A stretch of 64,000 nt of DNA from Henricia sp. BOLD:AAB3569 (Eukaryota > Echinodermata > Asteroidea > Spinulosida > Echinasteridae), in the NCBI GenBank assembly GCA_037783545.1, contig JBBELK010000821.1, positions 372,001 through 436,000 on the forward strand, in the 5' to 3' direction. The notes beneath the pieces are model-generated. The model had not been told where the DNA came from. It worked only from the letters and a program-made list of their open reading frames with translations, and searched no databases. This document shows positions 59,941 through 64,000 of the stretch, one piece after another. The first letter of the stretch is position 1, and every line of letters starts with the position of its first letter. The position numbers and the translations under genes were made by a program.

Positions 59941-61730
59941 ACTCAGTCTGGTGGTCTCGAATCACGTATAGTGCAGTTGTTCCCCACTGATTGGGATTTT
60001 CACTGCATCTATTTCCCAAACTCATATGGAGATGTCCATAGTTTCGCCTCAAAAACACGAGTACAGACACATAAGCATGCTGAAAGATGAACAAAAAAGA
60101 CTGACTTTTGGCAAAAAAATGTCTCTTTGATGCCAAAATGGCGGCCATCTTTGTTTTTGTTTTTAACATTTTCGGCTGCATATATTTCATTCTTTTTTCC
60201 GAATATGGTGTCAGTACAAATCAAATCATCAAACTAGGGTGTGATGAGCTTGATCTGAAAATGTCACCTTCTATAGTCCACTATACTGATGCCTTCGTTT
60301 TCGACGACAGTTTGAAATTCATCTACATGTATTTAGTTTATACGTTGTGCAGCAGGACTTCGAAACTCATGAATAACATCAAAATGTTAATGTTTGTCAC
60401 GGCCCGTGGCTTTGTACAAAAACTCGTAAATCCCATGGTCGTCTGAACGATAAAGTGCGGGTTTTATAAATATTTTATCTCTAACAATAAACGTTTACTT
60501 CACGGTATACGTCATTAGACAGACGATGTTATTATTTAGATGGAAATGCACGGAGAAAATCCACAGGGACCTCTGGTATACCCGCATAAAAGTGCTTTCT
60601 TTCTCAGCTTATGAAACATGGAGACACGATTCTTTATTACAGGATAGTAATGTTCATGAGCGGACAACTCGCACTCTTGAAAATAGTGCGAACCTCGTGA
60701 AAAGGCACTACATGTATACATGTATAACGTCGGCCCTATGGACCGTATCGAATAGCTGCCATCTTGCAGGGCAACTTTTGATATTTAAATTGCCCAACAA
60801 TGTAAGCACAAGATATGTAATTATGCATCATGTCTTCAAGGAACAAACATGCCCTAAAAGATGGCGGCTATATTGACAAATTTCAGATGCTGAGCCATTG
60901 TATTACGTGACACATCGTTTCATTTGCAAATTTTGTCACAAAAGAAAGCACTGAGAGTCTTTTTCGATGTCAACTTGAAACTCTTCATTTCGAGACGGTC
61001 TTTCGTATATATGCAATGCACCAGTTTTAATTGCCGCCGGGCGGGCGTGACCGTTTTCTAAGGAGATGCCAATCAGGGTCACAAGAGCGAACTACATTGT
61101 GGTATGCAAGGGGTTACATGAAGCTAACAGATGCTGTTCTCATTAATAACGTCCTTCTTGACCAGTTTGATGTGACGCAGGCCAGCAGCACGCAGCGTTA
61201 AAAACTTAACTTGTACCTCACTCACTGAACTCAATTTGACAACATCAAACTTCTGCAGAGCAATTGAACGCGCGTGCGGATGGTAATGGCGAACACACAT
61301 AGGGCGCTAACTGCGACGCCAATAGACGTCCAACTAATCTTAGCGAGAAGTGCTTTGTTTCCAGCCCACATGCAGAGATAAAATTCGAACCGACGGTTTG
61401 AAGTTACCAAATATGGAGGGGAATGGGTTGTGCTCAGTCGGCATAGACCGAGTTGATTATTATTAAAGGGGAATGACAAAGACTGAAGCTGGAATCAACA
61501 TGATATGCGGCGACAAGCAGTAGCGTGAATTATGGAGGCATGGGATGTATTTCCTCCAACTGGGATCTGTGCAATGTGTATGGTGCAGGATCTCTGATTT
61601 GTTGGTGGGCCAGAGAAGTCTGGCATATGTCATTTAATGTCATACTTTTCATATACAGCAGCACGTTCCATGTCCTCATTGAGCGAAGAGGAAGTTTAAA
61701 CTTCATATAAACGTTTAATTACTTTAAATC
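59941..61730. other. Unassigned DNA
   Basis: No recognised gene or intact element. If 59502-59747 is a terminal exon, this may be its upstream intron. Confidence 0.4.
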
Positions 61731-61734
61731 GAAA

Positions 61735-62045
61735 AAACAAATCCGGAATCCAAAAAGATAAAATGTATCGTGCTTCCATATACAGGAACTCGTCACGTTG
61801 CCAAATAGCCGTGTCCGCAAGACGTATTTTTGTAAAAAGTTTCCGCGAGTTACTGTAAACATTCCATTGTTTTTGTGGTACTTCTTTCGGCCCATTCCAA
61901 AATCCAGATGCCAAATAGATAATTTGTCTCGTGCTTCCATACAGAAATTAACTCTTCACATTGCCAAAAAGCCGTGTCTACATTGGACGATTAAAAAAAA
62001 AAAAAGTTTCCGCAAGTTTAATACTGTAAACATTCCGTCGTGGTA
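61735..62045. repeat. Direct repeat of about 170 bp
   Basis: TCGTGCTTCCATA, ATTGCCAAA.AGCCGTGTC and AAAAAGTTTCCGC..AGTT..TACTGTAAACATTCC occur twice in the same order. Confidence 0.85.
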
Positions 62046-62209
62046 ATTCTTCCGTGAGGGATCTGGAGAGGTTGACTGAGGGGGTTGACTTTCAACTACA
62101 ATGTTTAATAAAGAAATAATTAAAACATTGCATTAAAAAACCCAAACCTGAAACCTATAAAAGTTCTTAAAGTGTCTTAGATTGCAAGAGAAAATTTCCG
62201 AACCCCCTA

Positions 62210-62580
62210 CTAGCAGGGCGCGATTTTTTTTTCCGTACCACATATTCGCTATGGGGCTTCATCGATTGGTGCATTGTAAATGAATATTCATATTTTCTAT
62301 ATAGCGCCTCCAAGAGTTATTAAATAAAAGGATATAAGAAAGAAAATTCAGGAGTTTGGTAGTCTAGTGGTTAAGACGTAGTGCTATCAATCGAGAGATG
62401 GCAGGATCGAATCTCCTCAGAGTCGTATTAATTTTTTTTTTACTATTAATTGAGGAAAGAGTGTGGTATGGTGTGGGGTTATGTTGAGGTAGTTATCGAC
62501 AGTATGCAACATATGCATAGGGGTTAAACCAATCAGAAGCAATGTTCGCTAAACAGTGGTACGGAAAAAAATATCGCTAG
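62210..62580. mobile_element. Inverted-repeat element enclosing a tRNA-like sequence
   Basis: Left CTAGCAGGGCGCGATTTTTT.TTCCGTACCAC pairs with right GTGGTACGGAAAAAAATATCGCTAG. Inside at 62355-62420 is a tRNA-like run (TAGTCTAGTGGTTAAGACG and GGATCGAATCTC). Confidence 0.75.
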
Positions 62581-64000
62581 CAGGGCGTGTTTTCGGCACA
62601 CATGTAGTAGGAGCCAAAAAGCCAAATCCGCTCCTGCGTGCGTCTGTATTATACAGGCACCTATACTTGAATTTATTTTGGGCCCGTCGAGCGTCCTTCG
62701 TTGCGTTATTAAAAACTTGTGTCACCTCATCATTCACGACCACAATGTATCTTGTGTTCTTTCGTGGTCTTACGTTACAATGCCCGTCCGCACGGGGCTT
62801 CCCAGTGATGTAAAACTGGCAATGTAATTCCCCGTAAAAAGTGGCTGAGTTGTGAAATTACAATCATGTACACACGAGTTAATTACGCAATAGAATTCTC
62901 ACACTTTCCTAATGACACCAAGATAAAATGGTGGTATACGGCCAAGTTTAAATTCATTGGCTACATATTGACAAGTTACATACGAGTCTAAATAGAAAGT
63001 GCCCAAGCCGTCTACCTATAGCGTCTTCCATCCAGGGTCAGTCGTTTGTAATTTCAAACCAAAGCCAATAATTGCGGATACGGCCAATGGAGAAAAACAA
63101 AGCCTGTTTTTATTCGCAGCAAGTGCCGACTGTCGATGTCGCAATCTATCCACGGGCATAATTTATGATGTGTAGCTGCCCCGTCTAACCCGCAACTCGA
63201 ACAAAAATGTCTGTTCTAGATTGATATGTGACCTTCTCGACACTAGTTTAGTTGTTCGTAAGATGAGAATATTGAGGAAAAGAATATAATACATGCATGT
63301 GAACGGGTATCGTATGTCGTAGCGATCGTGTGATGCTGCCACACAAGACATGTTTTCCTGACCGAAACCAGAAACATCTTTCTGAAGTAATTAATAATTC
63401 GACCAATGATCACCTTCGGTATCAGCAACGACAGCATTCATTGGTTGAATCACTGATACGTCAGAAAGATGCATCTGGTTAAGGTGGCGAAAACACACCC
63501 CAGTTCTGACAAAGAGGAAATGGTGTATTCAAATATGGCGGACTTCACTCCATATTGCAACACCTCAAATTTTCAAAAAATTATACTTTTAAATTGTTCG
63601 TAGATATACGAGCAAAGAAAGGTAAGCCAAGACAAAACGATAAGACGACAAACGATTATAAAGGATGAGTCATGTTTTGGAAACCACACTTCCCAAAACA
63701 TTTGCACATTAATTCTAATCCGGCCAGCGATCAGCTTTCATTGCTGACGACCTAAGCTGTCGGTTTGATTCACTGACGACACCAGAAACATGTTTCTGGT
63801 TATAGTTGTTAACACGACCCCTGATTTTGGATTAGAACAAGTATCCGCAATTGATGTCTTGGTTTCTGAAGAATCTATATCTGCCTGCACAGGCCTCAGA
63901 TGTCAAAAAGAGGCGGGCATTACGAAAGAGACAATTCACAGTTTGATCGTTGCTTTCTTGGATTTTTTTCCCGAGAGGGTGTTTACCTCATCAAATTGTT
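62581..64000. other. Unassigned DNA at the window end
   Basis: 62581-62640 resembles 25918-25985 (GGCGTGTTTTCGGCAC.., GATCCGC.CCTG), a transposon end. A short repeat with CCGGCCAGCGATCAGC and AACATGTTTCTGGTTA near 63720-63800 echoes 63360-63480 (CAGAAACATCTTTCTGA, CATTGGTTGAATCACTGA). No gene supported. Confidence 0.45.

Noticed and set aside
61231..61479. Minus-strand frame with a membrane-like segment, considered as an exon of the GPI-type gene
   Set aside because: No convincing splice acceptor or donor and no domain; a GPI protein would not need an internal membrane span.

Overview
The window is animal nuclear DNA. Spliced genes have GT-AG introns of a few hundred to a few thousand bases. 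Single-copy genes sit among dense short inverted-repeat transposons, tRNA-derived SINE-like elements and a satellite array. Gene content (a PARP4-type vault PARP, an ADGF/ADA2 deaminase, a secreted C-type lectin, ORC3, NUDC) fits an invertebrate deuterostome, with an echinoderm my best guess; that assignment is inference.

Layout. 1-17161 (+): the 3' part of PARP4, entered in its VIT domain; 16 exons in consistent phase encode the last 1,671 residues. 17162-20381: AT-rich spacer with foldback elements. 20400-26142 (+): a complete ADA2/ADGF gene (521 aa, signal peptide, all catalytic motifs). 26764-27279 (-): an intronless C-type lectin, tail to tail with ADA2, followed by a decayed copy of its own promoter and signal-peptide region (27541-27910). 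29032-39394 (+): complete ORC3 in 17 coding exons (748 aa). 41862-46660: a homogenised satellite of 310-bp units capped by inverted arms. 46754-56440 (-): complete NUDC in nine exons (343 aa). 59502-59747 (-): a probable terminal exon of an unidentified GPI-anchored protein. Otherwise 56560-64000 holds only repeats and unassigned DNA.

The genes do not form a pathway. PARP4 belongs to vault particles, ADA2 and the lectin are secreted, ORC3 licenses replication origins, and NUDC is an Hsp90 co-chaperone acting on dynein and the cytoskeleton.

The most unusual signal is repeated tandem duplication of exon ends. In ORC3 the 3' 90 bases of exon 12 plus donor occur seven times at 139-bp spacing. 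One PARP4 exon tail plus donor is doubled (115-bp period). The PARP4 stop-codon region is repeated at a 70-bp period. A NUDC exon tail is doubled and stays open with mostly synonymous differences. The PARP4 C-terminal region also carries FG-nucleoporin-like repeats and RNA polymerase II CTD-like heptads in one 2.66-kb exon. All exon coordinates come from my reading of reading frame, splice sites and remembered family sequence; no alignment was run.
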